Below the pieces are notes generated by a model. The model ran no database searches and was not told the origin of the DNA. It saw nothing but the letters and a program-made list of their open reading frames with translations. The translations under genes and the position numbers were made by a program. From the NCBI GenBank assembly GCA_038210595.1, contig JBBQWN010000003.1, forward strand, positions 1-64,000: DNA of 64,000 nt, given 5' to 3'. Positions 17,401-25,652 of the stretch are shown piece by piece (the first letter of the stretch is position 1; each line of letters begins with the position of its first letter). The DNA is from Glacieibacterium sp038210595. GTDB lineage: Bacteria; Pseudomonadota; Alphaproteobacteria; Sphingomonadales; Sphingomonadaceae.

Positions 17401-17685
17401 CACCACGTTGATCGTCACTTGGCCGTTCGCGGTCGACGAAGAGGTGATGTAGAGCATGTTTTCGACGCCGTTGATCTCCTGCTCCAGCGGCGCGGCGACG
17501 GTATCGGCGAGAACTTCGGCGTTGGCGCCCGGGTAGCTGGCAGTGACGGCGACGGTCGGCGGCGCGATTTCTGGATATTGCGCGACCGGCAGGCTGGGAT
17601 AGGCGAACAGACCGATCAGCACGATCAGCACCGAGATCACTCCGGCAAAAATCGGCCGGTCGATAAAGAAGTGTGAGAACCGCAT
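14488..17685 (-). CDS. RND multidrug efflux permease (HAE1 family, MexF/AcrB-like)
   Basis: Proton-driven inner-membrane pump of 1065 residues. It shows the FFIDRPIFA N-terminus, two halves each with a large periplasmic loop and six-helix bundles, the proton-relay Asp pair in TM4 (GIVVDDAIVVVENVE), and the TM10 lysine region (GLAAKNAILIVEFAKQ). The overall sequence is closest in feel to MexF/BepE pumps, which export chloramphenicol, quinolones and aromatic compounds. The substrate here cannot be read. It lies 4 nt after the adaptor gene and overlaps the outer-membrane factor by 4 nt. No local regulator (TetR, LysR) is present. Confidence 0.95.
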   Translation of the reverse strand: MRFSHFFIDRPIFAGVISVLIVLIGLFAYPSLPVAQYPEIAPPTVAVTASYPGANAEVLADTVAAPLEQEINGVENMLYITSSSTANGQVTINVVFKLGTNLDTAQVLVQNRVASAEPRLPDTVRALGVTTRKNTPDILMAVFLTSPDGSHDIQYLSNYATLQVRDKLLRLQGIGGINIFGARDYAMRIWIDPEKAAARDLNAGDIVNALRSQNVQVAAGSVGAPPYSRGGSGFELSVQTQGRLTTPEQFGDIVIKRDTTGALTRISDVARVEVGAQDYGTRAYVNATPGIGLGITQLPGSNALATAEKIIATMEEAKKSFPPGVAYSIPYNPTEYVRKSIDSVQETLIEAIALVVLVVLVFLQNWRAALIPVLAIPVSLIGTFAVMAAFGYSLNNLSLFGLVLAIGIVVDDAIVVVENVERELRNGLSPHDAAFATMDEVGGALVAIALTLCAVFVPTAFISGISGQFYKQFALTISAATLISCVVSLTLSPALAALLFKPHMDEHDKPHGWFAPVQRAANGFNRGFDWLSDRYGRLTARTVRFIGVILVIYVVLLGLAGWRFSATPTGFIPAQDQGYLIGVVQMPPGATLERTNAVMQAAVKDALTVKGVHHVVNIAGLDGASFSNAPNAGTMFLALDDYAVRKDNHQTGASILGDLRKKFSSIDAANLLVIPPPPVRGIGTGGGFKMMVQDRGSNGPRALEAATTAMMIQANQTEGLTSVFTLYNTGTPRIYADIDRQKAEQLGVNPSDIFATLQTYLGSTYINDINLFGRTYRVTAQADAPYRAQPSDIVNLKVRSASGTMVPIGSVATLKDDAGPYRVVRHNLYPAAELQGDTKPGFSSGQALNAMEQLAAKTLPAGFGFEWTELAYQQKTQGNTATVVFALAVVFVFLLLAAQYESLTLPLAVILIVPMCLLAAILGVNLRGFDNNILTQIGLVVLVGLAAKNAILIVEFAKQAEERGEDRWQAAESAARTRLRPILMTSFAFILGVLPLVFASGPGAEMRQALGTAVFFGMIGVTVFGLIFTPVFYVIASWLQSKLPSRHRDADGPRRLPAPQPEPAE

Positions 17686-17689
17686 GCGC

Positions 17690-18922
17690 CTAGCGAGCCG
17701 CAGTCGCGTCGGTAGCCGACGTCGCCGGCGGTTCGGTGATGGCGGGCGGCTGCGGCCCGGTGCCGGGTGCCGGCGGCACGATCTTGCCCTGCTTGATGCT
17801 GACCTTCATACCCGGCCGGCCGCGCTGCACGCCGGCGATGATGACCCGGTCGCTGGGCTTCAGTCCCGAGCGGACGACGCGCAGGCCATCGACGATCGGG
17901 CCAAGCTCGACGACCCGCTGCTCGACCTTGTCGTCCTTGCCGATGACCAGCGCTACCTTGCGCGTCTGGTCGGTGACCACCGCATCCTCGGGGATCAGCA
18001 TGCCGTTATAGCTGCCCGAGCCGAGCAGGCGCAGGTGGCCGAACATGCCGGGCGTCAGGAAGCCGGTCGGGTTGCGCACCGTGGCCCGCGCGCGGATCGT
18101 GCCGCTGCCCTGGTCGAGCGCGTTGTCGACAAAGTTCATGCGGCCGTGCCAGCGGTATTCGCTTTCATCCCCGAGCCGGATATCGACCGGGTTCGGCGCG
18201 ATCCGCGACGAGGGCCGCGTCCCCGCCTGGTTGGCGCGCTGATACTTGAGGTAGACGGCTTCCGAGCCCGTGAACGCGAAATAGATCGGATCTAGCGCAA
18301 CGACGGTGGTCAGAACCGTGGTGCCGGCGGTGACGTAGTTGCCGACGTCGAGCCGGCGGTCGGACAGGCGCCCGGCGATCGGTGCAGTGACGCGGGTGAA
18401 TTCGACATCGAGGGCCTTCGCCTTGACGGTCGCGTCGCCGGCGGCGAGCGCGGCCAGCGCCTGCTTGTAGGTCGCCTCGGCGTTCTCATACTCTTCCTTG
18501 CTGACGGCGTTGGCCTCCAGAAGAGTCTTGGTGCGGGCGAATACGGTGCGCGCGACCTCGGCCGCGGCCCGGAGGCGCTGCGAATCGGCCTTGGCCTGGT
18601 CGAGCACCGCTTGGAACGGGCGCGGGTCGATGACGAACAGCAATTGGCCAACATGCGCGAACTGGCCATCGCGGAAATTGATCGACTTGATGTAGCCGGA
18701 GACCCGCGGGCGCACCTCGGTCTCGCGAATCGCCTCGAAGCGGCCGACATAATCGTCCCAGTCGACGATCGGCTTGATCAGCGGCAACGCCACAGTGACC
18801 TGCGGCGGCGGACCGCCGGGACCGCCAGGGCCACCCGGGCCAGCGGCACCGTCCTGTTTCTTGGCACACGCGGCGGCGAGAAGGACCAGGGCGCAGGCTG
18901 GCAGTATCGTCGTCGAACGCAT
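17690..18922 (-). CDS. RND efflux periplasmic adaptor lipoprotein (MexE/AcrA family)
   Basis: Membrane-fusion protein joining pump and outer-membrane channel. Its 410 residues have a lipobox (LLAAACA, Cys at about 19) and a Gly/Pro-rich linker (AGPGGPGGPGGPPP). The lipoyl/hairpin/lipoyl core follows, with VRPRVSGYIKSINFRDGQFAHVGQLLFVIDPRPF (shown in pieces: VSGYIKSINF, GQLLFVIDPRP), then beta-barrel and membrane-proximal domains. First gene of the efflux operon. Its upstream region (18923-19071) is shared with the terminator hairpin of the urcA-like gene. Confidence 0.93.
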   Translation of the reverse strand: MRSTTILPACALVLLAAACAKKQDGAAGPGGPGGPGGPPPQVTVALPLIKPIVDWDDYVGRFEAIRETEVRPRVSGYIKSINFRDGQFAHVGQLLFVIDPRPFQAVLDQAKADSQRLRAAAEVARTVFARTKTLLEANAVSKEEYENAEATYKQALAALAAGDATVKAKALDVEFTRVTAPIAGRLSDRRLDVGNYVTAGTTVLTTVVALDPIYFAFTGSEAVYLKYQRANQAGTRPSSRIAPNPVDIRLGDESEYRWHGRMNFVDNALDQGSGTIRARATVRNPTGFLTPGMFGHLRLLGSGSYNGMLIPEDAVVTDQTRKVALVIGKDDKVEQRVVELGPIVDGLRVVRSGLKPSDRVIIAGVQRGRPGMKVSIKQGKIVPPAPGTGPQPPAITEPPATSATDATAAR

Positions 18923-19000
18923 CGGACCTCCACAAACCTGCCGCGGTGCAGCATGTAGACTTTACTACGCCGGTTTGGAAGGCCGTGCAGATTGCAGCGT

Positions 19001-19034
19001 GGCGATGCACCGGGTTGGTTGCCGGTGCATCGCC
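19001..19034 (-). terminator. Strong hairpin between urcA-like gene and efflux operon
   Basis: Perfect 13-bp arms, GGCGATGCACCGG (19001-19013) and CCGGTGCATCGCC (19022-19034), with an 8-nt loop lie 38 nt past the stop of the upstream UrcA gene. No long U-run follows on the minus strand, so it may be a weak terminator, an attenuator or a repressor operator for the efflux operon (start 18922). Confidence 0.55.
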
Positions 19035-19071
19035 GCTGGCGCGTTCGTTTCGGGAGCTGATTGCGCGCCGA

Positions 19072-19368
19072 TTACGAAGCGTTGGCCTTGCGAATGGCGG
19101 TCGCGATGCAGCGGCCCTGGGTGGCGCGTGCGGCGAACTCGGCCACCGGCGCCTCGCAGACACTCTTCGCCGCTGCGCGGATGCGGGCATCGAGCCGGGC
19201 ACGGCCCTCGGCGCTGTTCATGTTCAGGTCGGCGTAGCTGACGGTCTTGGTGGCGACCCCGGTCTCGGTGGCGGCGGCTGGCGCCGACGCAACGCCCAGG
19301 CAGGTGGCCGCGATGGCCACGGCGCCGAAGGCACCGATGGCGTTGCGGGCGAAGTTCGTGGCGAACAT
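19072..19368 (-). CDS. UrcA family protein
   Basis: A 98-residue exported protein of the UrcA family, widespread in sphingomonads and of unknown function. It has a signal peptide (cleavage near ASAPAAA) and the family motif VSYADLNMNSAEGRARLDARIRAAAKSVC (key pieces: VSYADLN, GRARLDARI, AAKSVC). A second Cys (QGRCIATAI) could form a disulfide. Relatives are often induced by stress or growth phase (family knowledge). A -24/-12-like promoter lies 59 bp upstream of the start. Confidence 0.88.
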   Translation of the reverse strand: MFATNFARNAIGAFGAVAIAATCLGVASAPAAATETGVATKTVSYADLNMNSAEGRARLDARIRAAAKSVCEAPVAEFAARATQGRCIATAIRKANAS

Positions 19369-19426
19369 GTGGACTGTCCTTCGTCTATGGCCTCCGGACC
19401 ACCCGGTGGCTCATGCCAAGTGCATT

Positions 19427-19441
19427 GCATAAGCTGTGCCA
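19427..19441 (-). promoter_or_regulatory. Probable sigma-54 promoter of the urcA-like gene
   Basis: On the minus strand the bases read TGGCAC-AGCTT-ATGC, followed by A. The -24 element is perfect and the -12 element matches TTGCA at four of five positions, with correct spacing. It lies 59 bp upstream of the start codon at 19368. Sigma-54 control would link this gene to a bacterial enhancer-binding protein such as PrsR, encoded 6 kb away; that link is inference. Confidence 0.5.
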
Positions 19442-20002
19442 ACTGCACGCGCCGGGTCGTTTTTCATCTAAATCAGTGGTTTAGCCAAATATCTTCTGTC
19501 ATGTTACCGTAACACGGAGATGCTGTGTTACCGGAGGTTGGGAAAAAATACGATTTGTTAGCGTAACGACCATCGGCGATCGGCTGGGTTTGCGGATGGC
19601 CGATGTGTCCCCGTTATCCTCGCTATCCACAGGCCCGGAGCGCCAGATTACGCTTTGCCGACTCGACCGCTGGGGACATCATCCATGGGTAGCCAGGAGC
19701 GGGGCGGCGGCAGAAATGCCGAGGTTCGGCAAAGGGTTACAGCCCGGACGCAGGGCCGCAGCGGCGTGCAGACGAAGCTGATGGTGCGGCGTGAGGGCTA
19801 GGCGATGCGAGACGACGCGCGAGCGTGCGGGCTACCCGGGGAACCGGCGAAGTCTGCAGACCCGCGGCGAACCGGACGCGGAGCCCGGCGAGGTTGCACC
19901 TGAGCCTTCGGGCGATGGACCCCCTCGTTGCAGTGCCGCAGCACTGGCAGGGTTGCCCATGGCGCAAGCCGCAGGCGGACCCGCAAGGGGCGGCGACACA
20001 GT
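19442..20002. other. Gene-free stretch with GC-rich structured part
   Basis: The first 130 bp are AT-richer and promoter-like, with an imperfect dyad around GTTACCGTAACACGG / CTGTGTTACCGG (about 19504-19535). From about 19690 to 20002 the sequence is very GC-rich with many potential stems and contains no convincing ORF (a 38-codon frame from 19685 lacks a ribosome site). It could encode a structured RNA ending at the hairpin at 20003, but I recognise no RNA family. Confidence 0.35.
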
Positions 20003-20028
20003 GGGGCCCGGTGGCGACACCGGGCCCC
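20003..20028 (-). terminator. Terminator hairpin of the PAP2 gene, possibly bidirectional
   Basis: Perfect 11-bp arms GGGGCCCGGTG and CACCGGGCCCC with a GCGA tetraloop lie 18 nt beyond the PAP2 stop. The stem is very stable. On the plus strand it is followed by ATTT, so it could also end a transcript crossing 19.7-20.0 kb. Confidence 0.65.
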
Positions 20029-20045
20029 ATTTGCGTGCGGGAGGG

Positions 20046-20582
20046 CTAGAAGCGCGTCGCGAACTGGACGACGCCGCCCTTGCTGTCCCCGCCGATGCTT
20101 ACCCGCGTATCCTCGTTGAGGCGCCGGGTGAACAGGAATGCCGAGCCTTCGCCGATCGCGGCACCGGCGACAACGTCGTACCAGTGGTGGTCGCGCGTCT
20201 TGACCCGGCTGTAGCCGACGACCGCCGCCAGCACCTCGAACGGCAGGCCGGTCTGCCAGCCGTAGCGCTGGTGGATATAGGCCGCCGACGCGAAGGCGAC
20301 CGAGGTGTGCCCGGACGGGAAACTGTGGCTGCCGCCGTTCGGTCGGCGCTCGTTGACGGCGTATTTCAGCCCCTCGGTAATGCCAATGTTGAGCAGCTCG
20401 GTCTCGCCGAGCTGGATCAGGCCGTTGTGGTCGTGGTTGAGCACGGTGATGCCGAGCGCGGCCGCCGGAATACCGACTAGCCCGGCATCGGCGAAAGTGT
20501 GCCAGAATTTGTCGCTGGCCTGTGCCGGCCCGGCCATCGCCAGGCCGAGCGCCAGTGCGCCGGCGAGTGTCGTCTTGTGCAT
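20046..20582 (-). CDS. Exported PAP2-family phosphatase
   Basis: A 178-residue protein with a signal peptide (MHKTTLAGALALGLAMAGPAQA) and all three PAP2 motifs: KYAVNERRP (motif 1), SFPSGHTS (motif 2, catalytic His) and SRVKTRDHHWYD (motif 3, nucleophile His). Members dephosphorylate phosphatidic acid, undecaprenyl diphosphate or related lipids at the periplasmic face. It is convergent in function with dgkA next door, which makes phosphatidic acid or undecaprenyl phosphate in the cytoplasmic leaflet. Unlike typical integral PAP2 enzymes it is rather hydrophilic. The start at 20582 begins the signal peptide. Confidence 0.87.
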   Translation of the reverse strand: MHKTTLAGALALGLAMAGPAQASDKFWHTFADAGLVGIPAAALGITVLNHDHNGLIQLGETELLNIGITEGLKYAVNERRPNGGSHSFPSGHTSVAFASAAYIHQRYGWQTGLPFEVLAAVVGYSRVKTRDHHWYDVVAGAAIGEGSAFLFTRRLNEDTRVSIGGDSKGGVVQFATRF

Positions 20583-20664
20583 CAGGCTTCCCCAGTCTGC
20601 CATTGTTTCACTTTTTACCGGGACGCCGCCGCCCGCGAGACCCGCAATCCGCCGCTGCGGCGAA

Positions 20665-21048
20665 TCATCCCATTAAACCGGGGACACTGGCGATGACCAT
20701 CGCCGCGGCGACGACCAGTGCGGCGACGCTGATGATCAGCACTGCGCCTGCGACCATGTCCTTGATGATCTTGATTTCGGGATGGACCGCCGGATGGAGC
20801 AGGTCGATCAGCGACTCCATCGCCGAATTGACCAGTTCGAGCGCCATCACCAGCGCGATCGTCAGCGCTACCAGCGCCCACCAAACCGGCGCGGGCCGCA
20901 GCACGAGCAGCGCCACCGCCGCCAGCGCAGCGAACCCGCAGTGCGCGCGGAAGCTGCTCTCGCGCCGCCAGCCGCTGCGCCAGCCGGCGAGTGCGAACAG
21001 CACGCGCGCGCTGAACGGCCGGTTCTTGTACGAGGGTTCGTCGGACAT
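20665..21048 (-). CDS. dgkA: Diacylglycerol kinase (prokaryotic DgkA family)
   Basis: A small membrane kinase of 127 residues with three helices. It phosphorylates diacylglycerol, or undecaprenol in some lineages, with ATP. Seen: RPFSARVLFALAGWRSGWRRESSFRAH at the N-terminus (key pieces ALAGWRSGWRRE, FRAH), the active-site helix ELVNSAMESLIDLL, and KIIKDMVAGAVL. The chosen start MSDEPS at 21048 avoids a non-coding extension. It shares its strand with the PAP2 gene 82 bp downstream and is divergent from dctA. Confidence 0.92.
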   Translation of the reverse strand: MSDEPSYKNRPFSARVLFALAGWRSGWRRESSFRAHCGFAALAAVALLVLRPAPVWWALVALTIALVMALELVNSAMESLIDLLHPAVHPEIKIIKDMVAGAVLIISVAALVVAAAMVIASVPGLMG

Positions 21049-21133
21049 CTGAGGGCACCTTAACAGCGCCCGGCGGTCGCGTCTTGCGCGGGCTTGGCAC
21101 CGCAGGGCAAGGTGACGCGGGGAGATCATTGTC

Positions 21134-22447
21134 ATGCAGCTTCCGGACGCCGCCGCGCCGCCCGTTCACCTGCCGTGGTACCGCCACCTCTACGTCCAGG
21201 TGCTGGCGGCGATCGCGCTTGGGGTGCTGGTCGGGGCGGTGTGGCCCGAGACCGGGGCGGCGCTGAAGCCGCTCGGCGACCTGTTCATCAAGCTGGTCAA
21301 GATGGTCATCGCGCCGGTGATCTTCCTGACCGTGGTGACCGGCATCGCCGGCATGGGCGAGCTGCGCGGCGTCGGGCGGATCGCGGGCCGGGCGCTGGGC
21401 TATTTCTTCGTCGTGTCGACGCTGGCGCTGATCGTCGGGATGGTCGTCGCCAACACCGTCCAGCCGGGCACCGGCCTGCACATCGACCCCGCCACGCTCG
21501 ATGCCAAGGCGGTCGGCGAGTACACGGCCAAGGCGCATGACACGACGATCGTCGGGTTTATCAGCAACATCGTGCCTAAGACGCTGGTCGGCGCGCTCGC
21601 CGACGGCGAGATCCTGCAAGTGCTGTTCGTCGCCATTTTGACCGGCACCGCAATGGCACTGGTCGGCGAGCGCGCGCACCCGCTGCTGACCCTGTTCGAG
21701 AGCGCGGTGCAGGTGGTGTTCCGTCTGGTCGCGATCCTGATGAAGGCGGCGCCGATCGGTGCGTTCGGGGCGATCGCCTTCACCATCGGCAAATACGGGA
21801 TCGCCTCGATCGCCAATCTCGCGGTGCTGGTCGCAACTTTCTATGCGACGTCGCTGCTGTTCGTGTTCGTGGTGCTGGGCCTTATCGCGAAACTGGCCGG
21901 GTTCAGCCTGTGGCGGCTGTTGGTCTATCTGAAGGCCGAGCTGCTGCTGGTGCTCGGCACCTCGTCGTCGGAGGCGGCGCTGCCGGCGCTGATCGGCAAG
22001 CTGGAGGCGGCGGGGTGCGCGCCGCGCGTCGTCGGGCTGGTGGTGCCGACGGGCTATTCGTTCAATCTCGACGGCACGAATATCTATATGACTTTAGCAG
22101 CACTTTTCATTGCGCAGGCCTGCGACATCGATTTGTCCCTGGGTGAACAGCTGCTGCTGCTGGGTGTGGCGATGCTGAGTTCGAAGGGGGCGGCGGGCGT
22201 CACCGGCGCAGGCTTCATCACGCTGGCGGCGACGCTGTCGGTGGTGCCCAGCGTGCCGGTGGCGGGCATGGCACTGATCCTGGGGGTCGACCGGTTCATG
22301 AGCGAGTGCCGCAGCCTGACCAATTTCGTCGGCAATGCGGTAGCGACGATCGTCGTCGCGGGTTGGGAGGGCGGGCTCGACCGTCACCGGCTGGCGGCGG
22401 CGCTTCAGCCGGCGGGCAGGCGTGCGACGATGTCCTTAACCTCCTGA
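21134..22447 (+). CDS. dctA: C4-dicarboxylate/Na+ or H+ symporter (DctA, DAACS family)
   Basis: Secondary importer of succinate, fumarate and malate. Its 437 residues include the LYVQVLAAIALGVLVG N-terminus, the serine-rich TSSSEAALP loop (hairpin 1), the PTGYSFNLDGTNIY substrate motif (TM7) and DRFMSECRSLTNFVGN (TM8), all complete. It has about eight helices plus two re-entrant loops. It is divergent from dgkA and overlaps the convergent manC end by 43 bp. No dctB/dctD pair is adjacent. The ATG is preceded by GGGGAG about 8 nt upstream. Confidence 0.95.
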   Translation: MQLPDAAAPPVHLPWYRHLYVQVLAAIALGVLVGAVWPETGAALKPLGDLFIKLVKMVIAPVIFLTVVTGIAGMGELRGVGRIAGRALGYFFVVSTLALIVGMVVANTVQPGTGLHIDPATLDAKAVGEYTAKAHDTTIVGFISNIVPKTLVGALADGEILQVLFVAILTGTAMALVGERAHPLLTLFESAVQVVFRLVAILMKAAPIGAFGAIAFTIGKYGIASIANLAVLVATFYATSLLFVFVVLGLIAKLAGFSLWRLLVYLKAELLLVLGTSSSEAALPALIGKLEAAGCAPRVVGLVVPTGYSFNLDGTNIYMTLAALFIAQACDIDLSLGEQLLLLGVAMLSSKGAAGVTGAGFITLAATLSVVPSVPVAGMALILGVDRFMSECRSLTNFVGNAVATIVVAGWEGGLDRHRLAAALQPAGRRATMSLTS

Positions 22448-23460
22448 GATCGCGAGGCGTCGGCGACAAGCACGGCGCCGTCGGTAACGACGATGATCAG
22501 GCCCTCGACCCCCAGGGTCGCGACCAGCGGCCCGTCGCTGCGCACCAGCGTGTCGCGCGTGTCGATCAGCACGGCGGGGCCGCGCACGACATTGCCGTCG
22601 GGATCAGCCGGGCCGTGGCCATGCACGGCGTGCCACGAGCCGATGTCGGACCAGCCCATGTCGACCGGCACCACGGCGACGCGCGCGGCCCTTTCCATCA
22701 CCGCATAGTCGACGGAGATCGACGGCGCGGCGGCGAAGCTGGCGGCGTCGGGATGGAGGAGGGCGCCGTCGCGGGTCGCGGCCGCGAACGCCGCGCGGGC
22801 CGCCGCGAGCACGCCGGGCGCGTGCTCGGCGAGCGCGTCGAGAAAGGCATCGGCGCGCAGCAGGAACAGCCCGCCGTTCCAGGCGAAGCGCCCGGTCGCC
22901 AGCATCGCTTCGGCGTCCGCCAGCGGCGGCTTCTCGACGAAGCGGACGGCACGGTCGACGCCCGCCGCCAGCGGTTCACCCCGCTCGATATAGCCATAGC
23001 CGGTTTCCGGGCCCGTCGGCGCGATGCCGAAGGTCGCCAGCCAGCCGTCGGCCACGGCCGGCGTCGCGCGCGCCACGGCGGCGAGGAGTGCCGTCGGCCG
23101 GTCGATGACGTGATCGGAGGGCATCACCAGCATCATGCCGGCGGGTTCACGCCGCACGACTTCCAGCGCCGCCAGAGCGATTGCTGGAGCGGTGTTGCGC
23201 GCCGCCGGTTCGACGATGACGACGGCCGGGGCGATGCCGATCTCGTTCAGCTGGGTATCGATCAGGCCGGTATGGGCTGTGCCGCAGACCAGAATTGGCG
23301 GATGGAAGCCGGGGCCGGCGGTGCGGGCGACCGTTTCCTGCAGCATAGTCTGAGCGCCAGTGAACGCGAGGAACTGCTTGGGCCGCGCCGGCAGCGACAG
23401 CGGCCACAGCCGCGTCCCCGCGCCGCCCGACAGTATTACCGGCCAGATTAGTGAAGACAT
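22405..23460 (-). CDS. manC: Mannose-1-phosphate guanylyltransferase
   Basis: Makes GDP-mannose from GTP and mannose-1-phosphate for exopolysaccharide or glycolipid synthesis. Its 351 residues show the nucleotidyltransferase signature GGAGTRLWPLSLPARPKQF, MPSDHVI, FVEKP and WNGGLFLLRAD. It lacks the C-terminal phosphomannose isomerase domain of bifunctional enzymes. Divergent from prsK with a 92-bp gap. Because PrsK/PrsR regulate exopolysaccharide in PEP-CTERM bacteria, this neighbour is probably functionally linked. Confidence 0.92.
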   Translation of the reverse strand: MSSLIWPVILSGGAGTRLWPLSLPARPKQFLAFTGAQTMLQETVARTAGPGFHPPILVCGTAHTGLIDTQLNEIGIAPAVVIVEPAARNTAPAIALAALEVVRREPAGMMLVMPSDHVIDRPTALLAAVARATPAVADGWLATFGIAPTGPETGYGYIERGEPLAAGVDRAVRFVEKPPLADAEAMLATGRFAWNGGLFLLRADAFLDALAEHAPGVLAAARAAFAAATRDGALLHPDAASFAAAPSISVDYAVMERAARVAVVPVDMGWSDIGSWHAVHGHGPADPDGNVVRGPAVLIDTRDTLVRSDGPLVATLGVEGLIIVVTDGAVLVADASRSQEVKDIVARLPAG

Positions 23461-23552
23461 CGTAAGCGGTTGCCCCTTGCGAGTGACAAGCGCCCGGCTT
23501 TGGCGCTAGGGTCGTCGCTGGGGACGTAGCAACAAGGGCCGGGCAAAGCCAA

Positions 23553-25652
23553 GTGAAGCTGACCGATGTCGGCCTTTTCAGCCACCTGATCGCCGCGATC
23601 GGTTTCTTCGCGCTCGGCATAAGTGTGTTGTGGCGCCGCCGTTTCAGCGAGACCAACCTCGCGCTGGTCCTTGCTGCGGTGATGACCGGCGTCTGGGCGA
23701 TAAGCTTCGTTGCCGCGGCGCGGTTCGGCGGCAGCGCAGTAATGTGGCTGTCGCCGCTGGAAACGCTGCGGACGTCGGCGTGGATCGCCTTCGTGCTGTC
23801 GCTGCTCAGGGTGTCGTGGTCGCTGGACGACCGGGTGCGCTCGTCGTTCGTGATCGCCGGCGCGGTCGGTTTCGTCACCAGCGTGCAGCTAATGCTCGAC
23901 CTGTTCGGCAACATGGGCGGTGAGGGCGGGCCCTTCCTCGCCACACTGTTCGTGATCAGCCGGCTGACCGTCGCCATTTCAGGGCTGGTCCTGCTGCACA
24001 ACCTCTACGTCAACGCGGTGCCGGGGACGCAGTCGGGCATCCGCCTGCTGTGTATCGGACTGGCGGGGTTCTTCGGCTACGACCTGAACCTCTACACGCT
24101 GCAATTCTTGCTTGGGGCGCTCAGCCAGGATCTTTTCAACATCCGCGGCGCGGTGGATGCGATCGTCGTGCCGCTGCTGCTGATGTCGGCGAGCTCGGCG
24201 TGGGTGGCACGGGTCCAGGTATCGCGGCAGGTGGTGTTCCACACGCTGTCGTTCAGCCTGATCGGCGTCTACCTCATCGTCATGGCGCTGACGGCTTACG
24301 GGCTCAGGCTCGTCGGCGGCGACTGGGGGCGGCTGCTCCAGATCAGCTTCATCTTCGCGACCTCGATTTTGGGGTTCGGGGTGGTCATCTCGCCACGCTT
24401 CCGGGCGCGTTTGCGGGTGCTGATCGCCAAGAACTTCTTCGCCTATAAATTCGACTATCGGCAGGAATGGCTGCGCTTCATCGCGATCGTGTCGCGCACC
24501 GATGGGCGGCCGCTGGCGGAGCGCGTCGTCGAAGCGGTCGCCGTGGTCGTCGATGCGCCGGGCGGGGCCCTGTACGCGGTCGGCGACGACGACGATTTCG
24601 AACTCGTCGACGGGTGGAACAGCGACGACTTCCTCGGCGAGCGGCTGCCGCCGACGCCCGGCCTGGCGCGCTATCTCGCGACGCAGCAGCGAATTCTCGA
24701 CTTCGACGAATGGCGGGACGGGGAAGGCAATTATGACGGGCTGGCGGTGCCGGAATGGGCGGCGACCGAGCGGCGGGTGTGGCTGGCGATCCCGCTCGTC
24801 CACCTCGATGCGCTGGCCGGCGTCATCGTGCTCGAGCGCACGCTCGCGCCGCGCGAGCTGAACTGGGAGGATTTCGAGCTGCTGCGGACGCTGGGCCGGC
24901 AGGCGGCGAGCTATATCGCTGAGGCGCAGACCCAGACTGCGCTCGACGAGGCCGGCAGCTTCGACGAATTCAACCGCCGCTTCGCCTTCATCATGCACGA
25001 CATCAAGAACCTTGTCAGTCAGCTCAGCCTGGTGTCGCGCAATGCCGAGCGCCATGCGGAAAATCCTGCCTTCCGCGCCGACATGGTGGCAACGCTGCAA
25101 TCGTCGGTGGGCAAGATGAACGACCTGCTGGCGCGCCTCGCCCAACATAACACCGGTCGGCCCGACACGCCGGAGCCGGTGGATGCGGCCGAGTTAATTG
25201 GCCAGATCGTCAGCGCCAAGCGCCGCGCGCACGACGCCTTGTACCTTACCGTCGACGGCGAGCCGCCGACCGTCGCCGCCGATCCGGCGCGGCTGGAGCA
25301 GCTGTTCGCCCACCTGATCCAGAACGCCGTCGATGCCAGCGAGGCCGGCTCACGCATCGATATCGGCATCCGGTCGCGCCGCAGCGAGGTCGTGATCACC
25401 ATCGCGGATCACGGTACCGGCATGTCGGCGGCGTTCATCCGCACGGAGTTGTTCAAGCCGTTCCGGTCGACCAAGCCCGGCGGCTTCGGTATCGGGGCCT
25501 ATGAGGCGCGCGAAATTGCCCGGTCGCTGGGCGGCCGCCTGGACGTCGTCAGCCGCGAGGGCGAGGGTACGCTGTTCACCGTCGTCTTGCCCGTTATGGG
25601 CGCCGACGCGGCCGTTCTCGAACGCGCGATCGTACAGAGGAAAGTTGCTTGA
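23553..25652 (+). CDS. prsK: PEP-CTERM system sensor histidine kinase PrsK
   Basis: Membrane sensor of the XrtA/PEP-CTERM regulatory pair. Its 699 residues start at a GTG. About eight N-terminal transmembrane helices (1-290) are followed by ARLRVLIAKNFFAYKFDYRQEWLRF (key pieces VLIAKNFF, YDYR-like FDYRQEWL), a hallmark of PrsK. A GAF-like domain (about 305-450) leads to a dimerisation region with H-box FIMHDIKNLV (His at about 485), and an HATPase domain with N box QNAVDAS, DHGTGMS and GGFGIGAY. The stop overlaps prsR by 4 nt, so the two are co-transcribed. Length and order match the family. Confidence 0.93.
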   Translation: MKLTDVGLFSHLIAAIGFFALGISVLWRRRFSETNLALVLAAVMTGVWAISFVAAARFGGSAVMWLSPLETLRTSAWIAFVLSLLRVSWSLDDRVRSSFVIAGAVGFVTSVQLMLDLFGNMGGEGGPFLATLFVISRLTVAISGLVLLHNLYVNAVPGTQSGIRLLCIGLAGFFGYDLNLYTLQFLLGALSQDLFNIRGAVDAIVVPLLLMSASSAWVARVQVSRQVVFHTLSFSLIGVYLIVMALTAYGLRLVGGDWGRLLQISFIFATSILGFGVVISPRFRARLRVLIAKNFFAYKFDYRQEWLRFIAIVSRTDGRPLAERVVEAVAVVVDAPGGALYAVGDDDDFELVDGWNSDDFLGERLPPTPGLARYLATQQRILDFDEWRDGEGNYDGLAVPEWAATERRVWLAIPLVHLDALAGVIVLERTLAPRELNWEDFELLRTLGRQAASYIAEAQTQTALDEAGSFDEFNRRFAFIMHDIKNLVSQLSLVSRNAERHAENPAFRADMVATLQSSVGKMNDLLARLAQHNTGRPDTPEPVDAAELIGQIVSAKRRAHDALYLTVDGEPPTVAADPARLEQLFAHLIQNAVDASEAGSRIDIGIRSRRSEVVITIADHGTGMSAAFIRTELFKPFRSTKPGGFGIGAYEAREIARSLGGRLDVVSREGEGTLFTVVLPVMGADAAVLERAIVQRKVA

